From Armatimonadetes bacterium Uphvl-Ar1 (lineage in GTDB: Bacteria > Armatimonadota > Fimbriimonadia > Fimbriimonadales > Fimbriimonadaceae): DNA of 64,000 nucleotides. Shown here one piece after another: positions 35,090 through 43,616 of this stretch. The position numbers and the translations under genes were made by a program. The first letter of the stretch is position 1. Each line of letters starts with the position of its first letter. The stretch covers positions 310,001-374,000 of the forward strand of contig CP021423.1 in NCBI GenBank assembly GCA_002162075.1, given 5' to 3'. The notes beneath the pieces are model-generated. The model was given only the letters and a program-made list of their open reading frames with translations, was not told the DNA's origin and searched no databases.

Positions 35090-35809
35090 ATGAAGAAGAT
35101 TGCTTTGATTGGTGTTATGTCATTTGCTGCGGTTGCAGCACATGCGGCGATTTTGACTCAGTGGGATTTTAACGGCGCATCATCTACAACGGTTGCTGGC
35201 GGAGGTAGCTCCCCTACGGCTTCGATCGGTGCGGGAACGGCTTCATTGCTTGGTACGACTGGTAGCTTTTCGAGTGGTATTGCCAACGGCGGTTCGAGTG
35301 ACCCAGTGGTAACAAGTCCACCGAACTTTGGATGGCAGGTTACGGGCTACGCCGCTCAAAGCACCGAGAATGGTGCACGAGGCGTTCGGTTTGATGTTTC
35401 GACGGTTGGTTTCCAAGGCATTAGCTTCCGGTTCGATGTCCGAAAGAGCAACACTTCCTCGCGGTACCAAGAAGTTCTGTACACTTTGGATGGCACGAAT
35501 TTCATCAGTGCAGGAATTGTCGACGGAAATGCTGGTGACACTTGGTTCAATGGAAATTCGTTTGATTTGAGCACGGTTGCTGGCGCGAACAACAACGCTA
35601 ACTTTGGTTTCAAAGTTGTTGCGATTTTTGATCCGACCAATCCGACGGCGGGTGTCTATGCTCCGTCCAACTCTGGTAGCAACTATGCAGGAACGGGGAC
35701 GACTCGTTTTGACATGGTAACGGTGAATGCGGAAGCAGTTCCTGAGCCAGCGACGATGGTTGTCCTTGGTCTGGTCGCAGCTGCCGCTGCACGACGCAAG
35801 CGCAAGTAA
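35090..35809 (+). CDS. PEP-CTERM secreted protein, paralogue B
   Basis: 239 residues from the ATG at 35090 (upstream codons in the frame lack a signal). Signal peptide KKIALIGVMSFAAVAAHA, mature start ILTQWDFNG, then SSPTASIGAGTAS and SSDPVV as in its neighbour. PEP-CTERM tail VPEPATMVVLGLVAAAAA then RRKRK. Codons use more C and fewer G-ending choices than most + genes, as expected for strong expression. Function unknown. Terminator follows. Confidence 0.9.
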   Translation: MKKIALIGVMSFAAVAAHAAILTQWDFNGASSTTVAGGGSSPTASIGAGTASLLGTTGSFSSGIANGGSSDPVVTSPPNFGWQVTGYAAQSTENGARGVRFDVSTVGFQGISFRFDVRKSNTSSRYQEVLYTLDGTNFISAGIVDGNAGDTWFNGNSFDLSTVAGANNNANFGFKVVAIFDPTNPTAGVYAPSNSGSNYAGTGTTRFDMVTVNAEAVPEPATMVVLGLVAAAAARRKRK

Positions 35810-35830
35810 GTCAACCATTGATTTGACCGA

Positions 35831-35863
35831 AAGGGAGGTGGCAGAAGTCACCTTCCTTTTTTG
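35831..35863 (+). terminator. Terminator after PEP-CTERM gene B
   Basis: Stem aagggaggtg / caccttcctt with one G-U, 8-base loop, then tttttt. Confidence 0.82.
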
Positions 35864-35902
35864 TCCTAGGGTGCTGTGGGTTTTGGGGCGAAACTGGTAG
35901 CG

Positions 35903-37000
35903 ATGAGATTGCGCTATGAGTTGATTGCGGTTTGTCCGCATACGGGGGCGCGGCGGGGGAGGATTCACACGGCGCATGGGGTGGTGGAGACGCCTTGTTT
36001 TATGCCGGTGGGGACTCAAGGGAATGTTAAGACTTTGGGGAGCGAGGATTTGGAGTCGGCGGGATTTAAGTTGGTTTTGTCAAATACTTATCATTTGAGT
36101 TTGCGTCCGGGTGATGAATTGGTTGAGCGGTTTGGAGGGTTGCACGAATTGATGAGCTGGCGGGGTCCGATTTTAACGGATAGTGGGGGGTACCAGGTGA
36201 TGAGCCTGAGCGATATGAACCGGATTGACGACGATGGGGTGACGTTTAAGAGTCATCTGGATGGGCGGGAGATCTATCTGACTCCGGAGAGGAGCATGGA
36301 GATTCAGGCGCGGTTGGGGGTGGATATTGCGATGTGTTTGGATCAGTGCCCGCCTTATCCTTGTAGTCGTGATGAGGCGGCGGTGGCGATGGAGCGGACG
36401 CATAAGTGGTTGCCGAGGAACCTGGCGGCGAAGGGGGAGAGAGTGAATTTGTTTGGGATTGTTCAGGGGGGTGTTCACGAGGATTTGCGGCGAGAAAGTG
36501 CGGAAGTTGTGCGGGAGATGGACTTTGACGGGGTTGCGATTGGGGGAGTGAGTGTGGGAGAGCCGACGGAGATGCAGTATCCGGTGGTGGCGTTCACGGC
36601 TCCGCTGCTGCCAGCAGATAAACCGAGGTATTTGATGGGGGTAGGGCACCCACAGGATATTTTGCATGCGGTGAAGTGTGGGGTGGATATGTTTGATTGT
36701 GTTTTGCCGACACGGATGGCGCGGCATCATGCGCTTTATACTTTGAAGGGGCGGGTGAATGCTTTGAACGCAAAGTGGGCGGAGGAAAAGGGGTGGTTTG
36801 ATGAGGATTCGGTGTTTCCGGTGACGGAGCGGTATTCAGCGGGTTATTTGCGGCATTTGTTTAAGGCGGGGGAGCCGTTTGGAGCGCGCTTGGCCTCGCT
36901 TCATAACATTTGGTTTTATGGACGAATGATGCAGGAGATTCGGGATGCGATCGAGCAGGGGACATGGCCTGAGTTGATGGACCGTTACGCCCAGGCTTAG
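35903..37000 (+). CDS. tgt: tRNA-guanine transglycosylase (queuine tRNA-ribosyltransferase), zinc cysteines absent
   Basis: 365 residues from the ATG at 35903. Inserts preQ1 at position 34 of GUN-anticodon tRNAs. Conserved: TPCFMPVGTQGNVKTL, TDSGGYQVMSL (active-site Asp region), FGIVQGGVHEDLRRES, IGGVSVGEP, MFDCVLPTRMARHHA (nucleophile Asp), and YLRHLFKAGEPFGARLASLH then N. The region before YLRHL normally holds a C-x-C-x-x-C zinc site; here it reads DEDSVFPVTERYSAGYLRHL with no Cys, and no other frame supplies one. The usual ARNG is ARHH. Fold and family are clear; the zinc site appears lost. Confidence 0.93.
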   Translation: MRLRYELIAVCPHTGARRGRIHTAHGVVETPCFMPVGTQGNVKTLGSEDLESAGFKLVLSNTYHLSLRPGDELVERFGGLHELMSWRGPILTDSGGYQVMSLSDMNRIDDDGVTFKSHLDGREIYLTPERSMEIQARLGVDIAMCLDQCPPYPCSRDEAAVAMERTHKWLPRNLAAKGERVNLFGIVQGGVHEDLRRESAEVVREMDFDGVAIGGVSVGEPTEMQYPVVAFTAPLLPADKPRYLMGVGHPQDILHAVKCGVDMFDCVLPTRMARHHALYTLKGRVNALNAKWAEEKGWFDEDSVFPVTERYSAGYLRHLFKAGEPFGARLASLHNIWFYGRMMQEIRDAIEQGTWPELMDRYAQA

Positions 37001-37051
37001 GGGTTTTTGGCTTTGGGGCTAGGGTTGTGGGTTGGTACGATATGGTTCGTT

Positions 37052-37564
37052 ATGGGTCTGCGTGACGTGCCGCTTGGGAAGAATGCTCCGGAAGAAGTCA
37101 ATGTGATTATTGAGATTCCTCGGTATAGCTCAAATAAGTATGAATATGACCTTGAAATGGATGCGATGAAGCTTGACCGAGTGCTTTATTCGCCGTTGTT
37201 TTATCCGTGGGATTATGGATTTTTGCCGCGTACGACTTATCTTGATGGTGACCCGATTGATGCTTTAGTTTTGGTAAGTCACCCGACGTTCCCGGGGATT
37301 GTGGTTGAGGCTAAGCCGATTGGGGTTTTGGAGATGGTTGACCAGGGGATGCCGGACGAGAAACTTCTGTGTGTGGCGAGTAAGGATCCGAGGTTTGGGA
37401 ATCGAGGTCGGATGCGGGATGTTCACCAGCATACGTTGGACGAGATTGTCCACTTTTTTGAGATTTATAAGCAGTTGGAGAATAAGAGCGTGGAGATTAA
37501 GGGGTGGAAGAAGCGGGAATTTGCTTATGAGATTATTGAGAAGTTTAAGCACGAAGGGGAGTGA
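37052..37564 (+). CDS. ppa: Inorganic pyrophosphatase (family I)
   Basis: 170 residues from the ATG at 37052, standard length. Motifs: VIIEIPRYSSNKYEYD, YPWDYGFLPRT, and the metal-binding DGDPIDALVL (DxDPxD-type). It hydrolyses pyrophosphate to drive biosynthesis in the cytoplasm. Located 51 bases after tgt. Confidence 0.96.
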   Translation: MGLRDVPLGKNAPEEVNVIIEIPRYSSNKYEYDLEMDAMKLDRVLYSPLFYPWDYGFLPRTTYLDGDPIDALVLVSHPTFPGIVVEAKPIGVLEMVDQGMPDEKLLCVASKDPRFGNRGRMRDVHQHTLDEIVHFFEIYKQLENKSVEIKGWKKREFAYEIIEKFKHEGE

Positions 37565-37585
37565 TTTTTTCCGTATAATTGAGGG

Positions 37586-38842
37586 GTGAAAGCGGCGTTT
37601 TTGACTATTGCCTTGGGTTTGGGAATGGCAGGTTGTGCGGGGGATGGGGTTGAGACTGATGCTTCTTCGGCTCCGGTTCCGGCAGTGGAGGTTCCTGCGC
37701 AGAATGGAGTGAAGGGTCAGTTTGAGAAGTTTATCGCCTTGGTTGATGGGCTACCGGAGGATGTTCGGGCTACGGCGGATGTTCGCCGCGAGGAGTGGAC
37801 GGCGGGGATGAAGGCGAACTTGATTGGGGCGGGGGAGGTGTTTTTGCCGGAAGCGGAAAAGTTGTTGGCGGATGCGTGGGATTTGGGGGAGTTTGACTTT
37901 TCGACGTTGAGTTGGGCAGAGGAGGATGAAGAATCGGAGGAATTAGCTGCACAAATGTCGAATTCGGCAAAGGCGAAGGTCGGCTCAAAATTTTTGATGG
38001 CTTTATCGGAAGCGGCGGAGGAGGGAGGTAGTTACGAGTTATCGGCTCGGGCGATTGCGGCGAATAGAAAATTGAGTGAGCGGCTCTTGGGAAGTAATCG
38101 CGTGCTGATTGAAAATTTGGTGGCGTTAGCGATTAGTTCAATATCCGAGCGAACAGCACGGCTGGTTGCAATTAGGGGTTCTTTTGGTGAGGCAGAGTTT
38201 AAGATTTTGCAGGGTGTTGATAAGGATTATCGAAAGGCGTTGGCGGACGCCTTGCGAAGAGAGTGGGCAGGTGGGTTGATTCCTTCTCTTGAGAAGGCAA
38301 AGGTGCCAGAGACAGGGGATATGGCGGGGGCGAAGTTTGACCAAGAAGCGACATTGGCGTTTGCCAAACAGTACATTGCGGTGGCTTTGGAAGAGGTTGA
38401 AGGGACGGGATTGAGCTTGGATAAGGCGAATCAGCTCATGAAAGAATTTTTGGGCGAGATACCCGAAGAAGCGGAGGAGAAGTGGTTGAAAGCTCAGCCG
38501 AATGGGTACGGCAAGGCGCTGATTTTGGATTCGTTGCCAGTTTTTGGTCAAGCGTTGAATGCGGCGGTGAAAAGTGAGGCTTCGGAGGGATTGACAGAAG
38601 TTGTGTTGGCGGCGCAGCGGGGTCTTTCGGAGACAGGGAAGTTGCCAGAGACGGTAGCGGAATTGCGGAAGTTTGGATTGAAGGACGGAGTGGTTGATCC
38701 TTACACGGGGAAGGATTTTGGTTATAATCCGGTTCGCGGGGTTGCTTGGAGTGTTGGTCCGGACGGAGTTGATGATGGGGGTTTGGACAAGGAGGAGGAC
38801 TGGTCTGAACGGGCGAAGGATCGGGTTGTGCGGGTGAAGTGA
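37586..38842 (+). CDS. Hypothetical lipoprotein
   Basis: 418 residues from a GTG. Type II signal with lipobox GMAGC at about 13-17. The body is mainly helical with acidic segments and no named domain. The end (VDPYTGKDFGYNPVRGVAWS, then VGPDGVDDGG) resembles the tail of many pseudopilin-like and planctomycete-type proteins, where a beta-rich segment reads as DPYTGKP...YSVGPDG-DDGG. Function unknown. It follows ppa by 21 bases and may share its transcript. Confidence 0.75.
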   Translation: MKAAFLTIALGLGMAGCAGDGVETDASSAPVPAVEVPAQNGVKGQFEKFIALVDGLPEDVRATADVRREEWTAGMKANLIGAGEVFLPEAEKLLADAWDLGEFDFSTLSWAEEDEESEELAAQMSNSAKAKVGSKFLMALSEAAEEGGSYELSARAIAANRKLSERLLGSNRVLIENLVALAISSISERTARLVAIRGSFGEAEFKILQGVDKDYRKALADALRREWAGGLIPSLEKAKVPETGDMAGAKFDQEATLAFAKQYIAVALEEVEGTGLSLDKANQLMKEFLGEIPEEAEEKWLKAQPNGYGKALILDSLPVFGQALNAAVKSEASEGLTEVVLAAQRGLSETGKLPETVAELRKFGLKDGVVDPYTGKDFGYNPVRGVAWSVGPDGVDDGGLDKEEDWSERAKDRVVRVK

Positions 38843-38893
38843 ACAACCCCTCCCGACCCCTTCGGGGCCACCCGCCCCAAACTTGGGGCGGGA
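38842..38893. repeat. GC-rich palindromic intergenic repeat
   Basis: aacccctcccgacccc, then ttcggggccacccgcccc, then aaacttggggcggg: the same layout as the palindrome inside the kynU repeats (cccgaccctttgggccaccc). The part ccgccccaaacttggggcgg forms a hairpin. It lies directly after the lipoprotein stop and may act as a terminator. Confidence 0.7.
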
Positions 38894-38968
38894 ATTGGCA
38901 ATCATTATCCCTTTGAGTCTGAGGTGACTATCGTTGAGATTTTCACGAGACAGAGGTAGGATTTTGGG

Positions 38969-39875
38969 ATGAAGGTTCATGTTTGGGGGGAGTTGAGTGA
39001 AGAAGAGCGGGGGGTTTTTGAGGAGTTGGAGGTTCATTTTGGAGAAGAGGTTGGGGCTGATTGTGAGATTCTGGTGCGGGGGGATGAGGTTGATGAAGGT
39101 TTGCTGAATCTGAAAGTTGTGGTGGTGCCATGGGCGGGGGTGGGGGGAGCGGTGATGAAGTCGGCGAAAGCGCGGGGGCTGTCGGTTTTCAATTTGCATC
39201 ACAACGCGGGGGCGACGGCGCAGACGGCGGTGGGACTGCTTTTGGCCGTGACGCGGGACGTTGTGGGGATGGATCGTGAATTCCGGGCGGGGAGTTGGCG
39301 GGCGCGATTTGAGGGGGCTGAGACTTTGGATTTGACAGGTCGGACGGTGGTTGTCTTGGGGATGGGGGCGATTGGGACAAAAGTGGCGGCGATTTTGCGG
39401 GCGATGGACATGGATGTGATTGGAGTGGCGCGGTCGGAGCGGGGGGAAGTTTGGGGTTTTGAACGAATTGACGAGGCATTGAGGAGGGCGGAGGTTTGCG
39501 TGTGTTGCTTGCCGTTGACGCCAGAAACGCGCGGGATTTTGGATCGGCGGAGGCTGGGTTTGATGCCGGATGGAGCGGTTTTTGTGAACGTGGGGCGAGG
39601 GGCGGTGGTTGAGGAGAAGGCGCTGTTTGATGAGCTGAAGTCGGGTCGTTTTTTTGGGGCGGGTCTGGATGTTTGGTGGAAGTATCCGGAGTCGGCGGAG
39701 AGTCGGGTTTGGCCGGGCGAGTGTGACTGGGCGAGTTTGGGGAATGTGGTGATGAATCCGCATCGCGGGGGACGGGGTGGGCGAGATGGCGCGGTGGCGA
39801 GCGGTTCGGGCAGTTTTGGATCGAGTTTTGGCGGGGGATTTGAGTGGGGCGGTGGATTTGGTGCGGGGGTATTGA
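38969..39875 (+). CDS. D-isomer 2-hydroxyacid dehydrogenase (frameshifted near 39770)
   Basis: About 302 residues when frames are joined. Family features: NAD-binding GMGAIGTKVAAILRAMDMDV, the Arg/His-type region VNVGRGAVVEEKALFDELKS, LPLTPETRGI and the C-terminal HRGG (catalytic His region). In the first frame the protein runs on past 39771 as a Gly/Ser-rich string to 39928, overlapping the next gene. Switching by one base at the G run 39767-39771 gives HRGG-DGVGEMARWRAV, then RAVLDRVLAGDLSGAVD, a normal family C-terminus, ending at 39875. Substrate (glycerate, phosphoglycerate-like or other 2-hydroxyacid) cannot be told. Confidence 0.88.
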
Positions 39876-39924
39876 AAACGGCCTGGTTCGCAACTGGGAG
39901 GGTTGAAAATCACGTAATTGGATT

Positions 39925-40632
39925 GTGAGCTACGAAGAATTGTTGGGGATTCTCCGGGAGGAATCTGAGAAGCGACGGTTGGGGAATCGTCGGCTCTATT
40001 GGATTATTGGGATTTTGGTGGCGATTCAGGCGGCGGGCTTGGGGTGGATGATTTCGACGGGGAGTGAATCGATGTCGAATGCGGTTGTGATGATGGCACC
40101 GATGATTTGTTTTTTGGGGATTGGTTTGGGGATGAGTACACGGGCCAAGACAGCTTTGTTGGCGAGCGTTGAATCGGGGGATGAGCGGATTGTCGGATAT
40201 CTGCTGGAAGCAATGAGCTCGGGTGATCCAGAGATTATCGGGGCGGCAAAGTCGAGTTTGAGTATGATTTTGCCGAGTTTGGGGGAAGATGCGATGCCGA
40301 TGGACTTGGTTCAGCAGTCGGCGTTGATGAGTCGGTTGGTTTTGGAGGATGAGGTGTTTGTGGGTTTGGTTGTTCGCTCATTTGGGAAAATTGGTCGCCC
40401 GGAGACAATTCCGATTCTGGAGGAGCTGGCATTGGACAAGAAGTCGCTTTATACGGGGAAGCAGTCGAGGATGATTCAGGATGCGGCGAAGTTGGCGTTA
40501 CCTGAATTGCGGACACGTTTGGCGCGGGAGATTATTTTGCGGAAGGTGGAGGAGGTTGATCGGCTGCGGGCGGAGATTGACGGTCGGCTGGGGGTGAAGT
40601 CCGAGGTTGCGGGCGTTTCGGTGGATGCTTAG
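39925..40632 (+). CDS. Hypothetical membrane protein with HEAT-like helices
   Basis: 235 residues from a GTG. Two membrane helices at about 25-45 (WIIGILVAIQAAGLGWMIS) and 55-72 (VVMMAPMICFLGIGLGM). The rest is helical with repeat-like segments (VESGDERIVGYLLEAMSSGD, FGKIGRPETIPILEELALD) suggesting HEAT-type repeats. Unnamed. Its stop overlaps, on the other strand, the stop of a leftover miaB-type 3' end (40631-40633), which suggests it was once directly convergent with miaB. Confidence 0.65.
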   Translation: MSYEELLGILREESEKRRLGNRRLYWIIGILVAIQAAGLGWMISTGSESMSNAVVMMAPMICFLGIGLGMSTRAKTALLASVESGDERIVGYLLEAMSSGDPEIIGAAKSSLSMILPSLGEDAMPMDLVQQSALMSRLVLEDEVFVGLVVRSFGKIGRPETIPILEELALDKKSLYTGKQSRMIQDAAKLALPELRTRLAREIILRKVEEVDRLRAEIDGRLGVKSEVAGVSVDA

Positions 40633-40637
40633 ATGGG

Positions 40638-40663
40638 TTTGCCGCTGAGACCCCAGAGGTGGG
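40638..40663 (-). repeat. miaB 3'-end direct repeat, copy 3
   Basis: 26 bases matching the 3' end of miaB (46141-46166). On the - strand it reads AHLWGLSGKPI then stop. Sequence to its right (to about 40735) is homologous to that right of copy 2 and not to miaB. Confidence 0.85.
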
Positions 40664-40908
40664 CGGCGGTGGTGGGATGTTGTTTCCTTGGATTTCGGTG
40701 TCTGATTCAGTAGTTTTGGGCTTTACTCATGTTTAGTGTGAGCATAAAGTGATGGCTATGTTGGAGCAAAAAAATGACGATATCCATGACTATCTCAATT
40801 TCGAGCCCGGCAAAATCTTGATTTGTTTTTGAATTTAAAGTTGTCAATAGTTGAATGTTCTCCACCCCAAATTTGATCATCATGGAGTGGAGTTTAGCGG
40901 TCCAACAG

Positions 40909-43331
40909 TTAAGGCTGGAGTTGTACGGTGTAGATATTGTTGGGAAACGCCATATAGAGGTCGAACAAAATTGTTCCTTGCTGTCTACCCCAACTTTCAG
41001 CCTCATTATTCGTTAGAAATCCATCTTGCCACCTCGTTTCGAATTCCACAACATGATTGAATTGACTCGTGGGCCAAAAAACCGACTGAAAGTGTTGTGA
41101 ATAGCTTGGATTTCCGGAGTCAAATGTCCTGAATGGTGTGCCGTTTCTATAGATGACAAATGTTCCCGATCCAAGCGATTTGGGAATGAAGAGGTGAGTT
41201 TGGGCTTTGCCCCAGAAGTCATCGTTTTGATCGATACCAGTGCTGTTAATGGTATGTGGGTAGACCCGAGTACCGTTGATTGTGCCGCATTGGATTCGAA
41301 CAGTTTTTGAGCTGATTGGTCTGGGGTTGCCATTTTCGACAAAGAACATGTAGACAGTAACCGTAACCAGTCCAGGTTGTCCATTTGCAGTAAATGTCGA
41401 TGTTGACTTGTCTTCAACGGCGTTACCGTTTGTCCAGATTCCAAGATCACTTCGGTCATACTGGAACATGAATCTTAGTTCTTCTTCCCCTTCGTATTCA
41501 GTGTTGATCGTCACTTGTTCCTCCTCTCCCAGCTGTACGCTTTCGGGAGTAACGATTACATCGGGGACGAACTTGAAATCATATTTAGCGGTTGCAACGA
41601 AGACATCGTTGGGCCCGTCAATACGAGTGACTTTGCAGTTCACGCTTGCGAATCCAGGTTCTTGGGTTAGTGACTTTATTTCGACCGTTTCCTGACTCGT
41701 TGTCAGGACGCCATTTGGTGCATTGGACGTTGTTCCGTTATCGGCAGTGATTTCGTAACCTTCTTCGACTGACCACTCGTATTTATAGACGGCGTCAGGG
41801 TTTTTATTTTGAATAACGGCAGTTAGATCTGAAGAATTTGTGACGCTGACGGAGCGATATTCGGCGGTGATACTGACTTTGCCTGGAGTTGTTGTGATCA
41901 GGAACTTGTGACATCTCCCACTTCTGGCGATATCTGAAACGTAGAGGATCATGTCGGCAGAAGAGAAGAAGATATCTACCATGCCAAGGAGGGCAAGTTT
42001 TTCACCAACATCTTTGCTAGAGTCCCAGTGTTGAATGTATTGAGATCCAGGTTTCTGGATTCCGCATATTCAATGACGATTTCTAACATGGCAGGAAGGA
42101 AGGTGTTTGACGTGAGAAGGGTTTCGTATAACGTCGTGAGTGCGTCTTCGACCTGGCCCTGGGAGAGTTGGTCTGCGAGTTGGGGTGCAGTTTCTCGTGA
42201 AATGTTGATTAAGTCGCTCAAGGCCGAGCTACTACCAGCAAATTTCAAAAAGTCTTCAATAGCTCCACCCTTGAGTGGGATGATGATATTTGCGATTATT
42301 GGAAGTGCCGCATCGAGAATGAGTGATTTGAACGACAGTTCCAAAATTTCGTCACTTTCGCCGGGAGCCAAGCTCACAACGTTGCCCTCGTTTCCTCCGA
42401 AACCGTATACTCTGAGTTCGTAAGTCGTAGATTGAGCAGTTTCAGGATAGAGGGGGATGTCATATGGGTCTGATACTGTAGGAGTCCATAAGAACTCGCC
42501 CTTGAGTATGTTTGCAGCAGTTCCAGTGAATCCTCCGTACCGGGATGGGGGCTTGATTTCAAATTTCTTGTATTCAGTTTGTGCTTCAGGTCCTTCGTGT
42601 TTTATGCCTTCGGAGTCAACGTACTCGACTCTTCGGAGCCATCCGGATGCTCTCCGGAGGTAATTGTTCTGGATTTTGAATTTGCCGTCGATTATGGTAT
42701 CGAGAAAGATCCCTGACGCGGAAGTTGGTTCGGCAATGGTTCCACGTCCTGCGGGGGCAGGGGTTCCACGGACAGAATCTACAACGGCTTGAATTTTTGC
42801 CGCCAAGGTTCCAGTTGTGAGCGAGATATGGCCTTGGGTGACAATTTGATTCGTCACTTCTTCAACTACTGCGCTAAATCCTGTGAAATCCTTGATCCCA
42901 TTGAGGACGGTTGCTGGGCCCTCGTCAATTTGAGACGCTCCTCCGCTTGCAAAGAAAATCATGGCCTCGGCGGTGGTTACTGCGTTGAAGACAGTTTGGG
43001 TATCACTGAGGTAGCTGATGAAGACGAGTTTGCCCTCTGTGTTTCGAACATCAGCATATTGAGGCCCATTGTTATAAATCGTGACATTTGATCGGCCGGA
43101 GGCATCAAATTTTGTGGCACCTCCGGAAGACCATGGGGTGAGGGATGAAGCCGAGAGCGTGCTACCGGTGGGAATTTGAATCTGAGCTTGAACGGGTGTT
43201 CGTGTGAAAGTAAATCCGGTTGTATTTTGGGTGCCGCTTCCGCTTCCTCCACATCCAAGTACAAACATGGCTGTGAACAGGGATGTCAGAATCAAAAGGA
43301 AGATGGCGAACCTTTTGTCAGAGTTGCACAT
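40909..43331 (-). pseudogene. Large Ig-like-domain lipoprotein, unit B (frameshifted)
   Basis: Homologous over its length to the 817-residue lipoprotein at 43617-46070, but read as two frames: 43331-41976 (451 residues, stops after VKNLPSLAW) and 41982-40909 (357 residues, starting MVDIFFSSADM). The switch lies near 42012; one extra base there would give ...LAKDVGEKLALLGMVDIFF, matching the intact copy (EKLVILGYVDVFLNAANLV). The N-terminus is a lipoprotein signal (MCNSDKRFAIFLLILTSLFT, then AMFVLGC). The C-terminal part has Ig-like/PKD-like repeats (KYEWSVEEGYEIT). Function unknown; either decayed or a consensus error. Confidence 0.7.
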
Positions 43332-43401
43332 TCTTCCATAGTGAATGAGCGAGCGTTACATAGCCGTTACATAGACAATATTTTTTAAAAATTTATGCAA
43401 T

Positions 43402-43427
43402 TTTGCCGCTGAGAACCCAGAGGTGGG
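43402..43427 (-). repeat. miaB 3'-end direct repeat, copy 2
   Basis: 26 bases differing at one position from copies 1 and 3. On the - strand it reads PITEAHLWVLSGKIA then stop, preceded by a stop codon, so only the last 15 or so codons of miaB are duplicated. Flanking bases to the left (43331-43401) are nearly identical to those left of copy 1. Confidence 0.88.
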
Positions 43428-43577
43428 CTTCGGTGATGGGATGTTACTTCCTTGGATATAGGTGTATGACTCAGTAATTTTGGGCTTTATTCATGCGACG
43501 ATACTGGAGCTTAAAGTTGAGCACCGCTGTTGGTGAATTCAGGTTCGAGATATTGATCTTCGAAAATTAGTAGAGAT

Positions 43578-43604
43578 TCTCCGCCCCTGCACAAGAGGCG
43601 GAGA
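43578..43604. terminator. Hairpin downstream of lipoprotein unit A
   Basis: Stem tctccgcc / ggcggaga with an 11-base loop, just past the stop at 43617 on the - strand. The T-run is weak, so a terminator role is tentative. Confidence 0.45.
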
Positions 43605-43616
43605 GTTCTTTGGAAA

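Noticed and set aside
38138-39913. Long antisense open frame (591 codons) across the lipoprotein and dehydrogenase genes
   Set aside because: Mirror of G-rich + strand coding; protein is Arg/His/Pro-rich without domains, while the + strand frames show family motifs.
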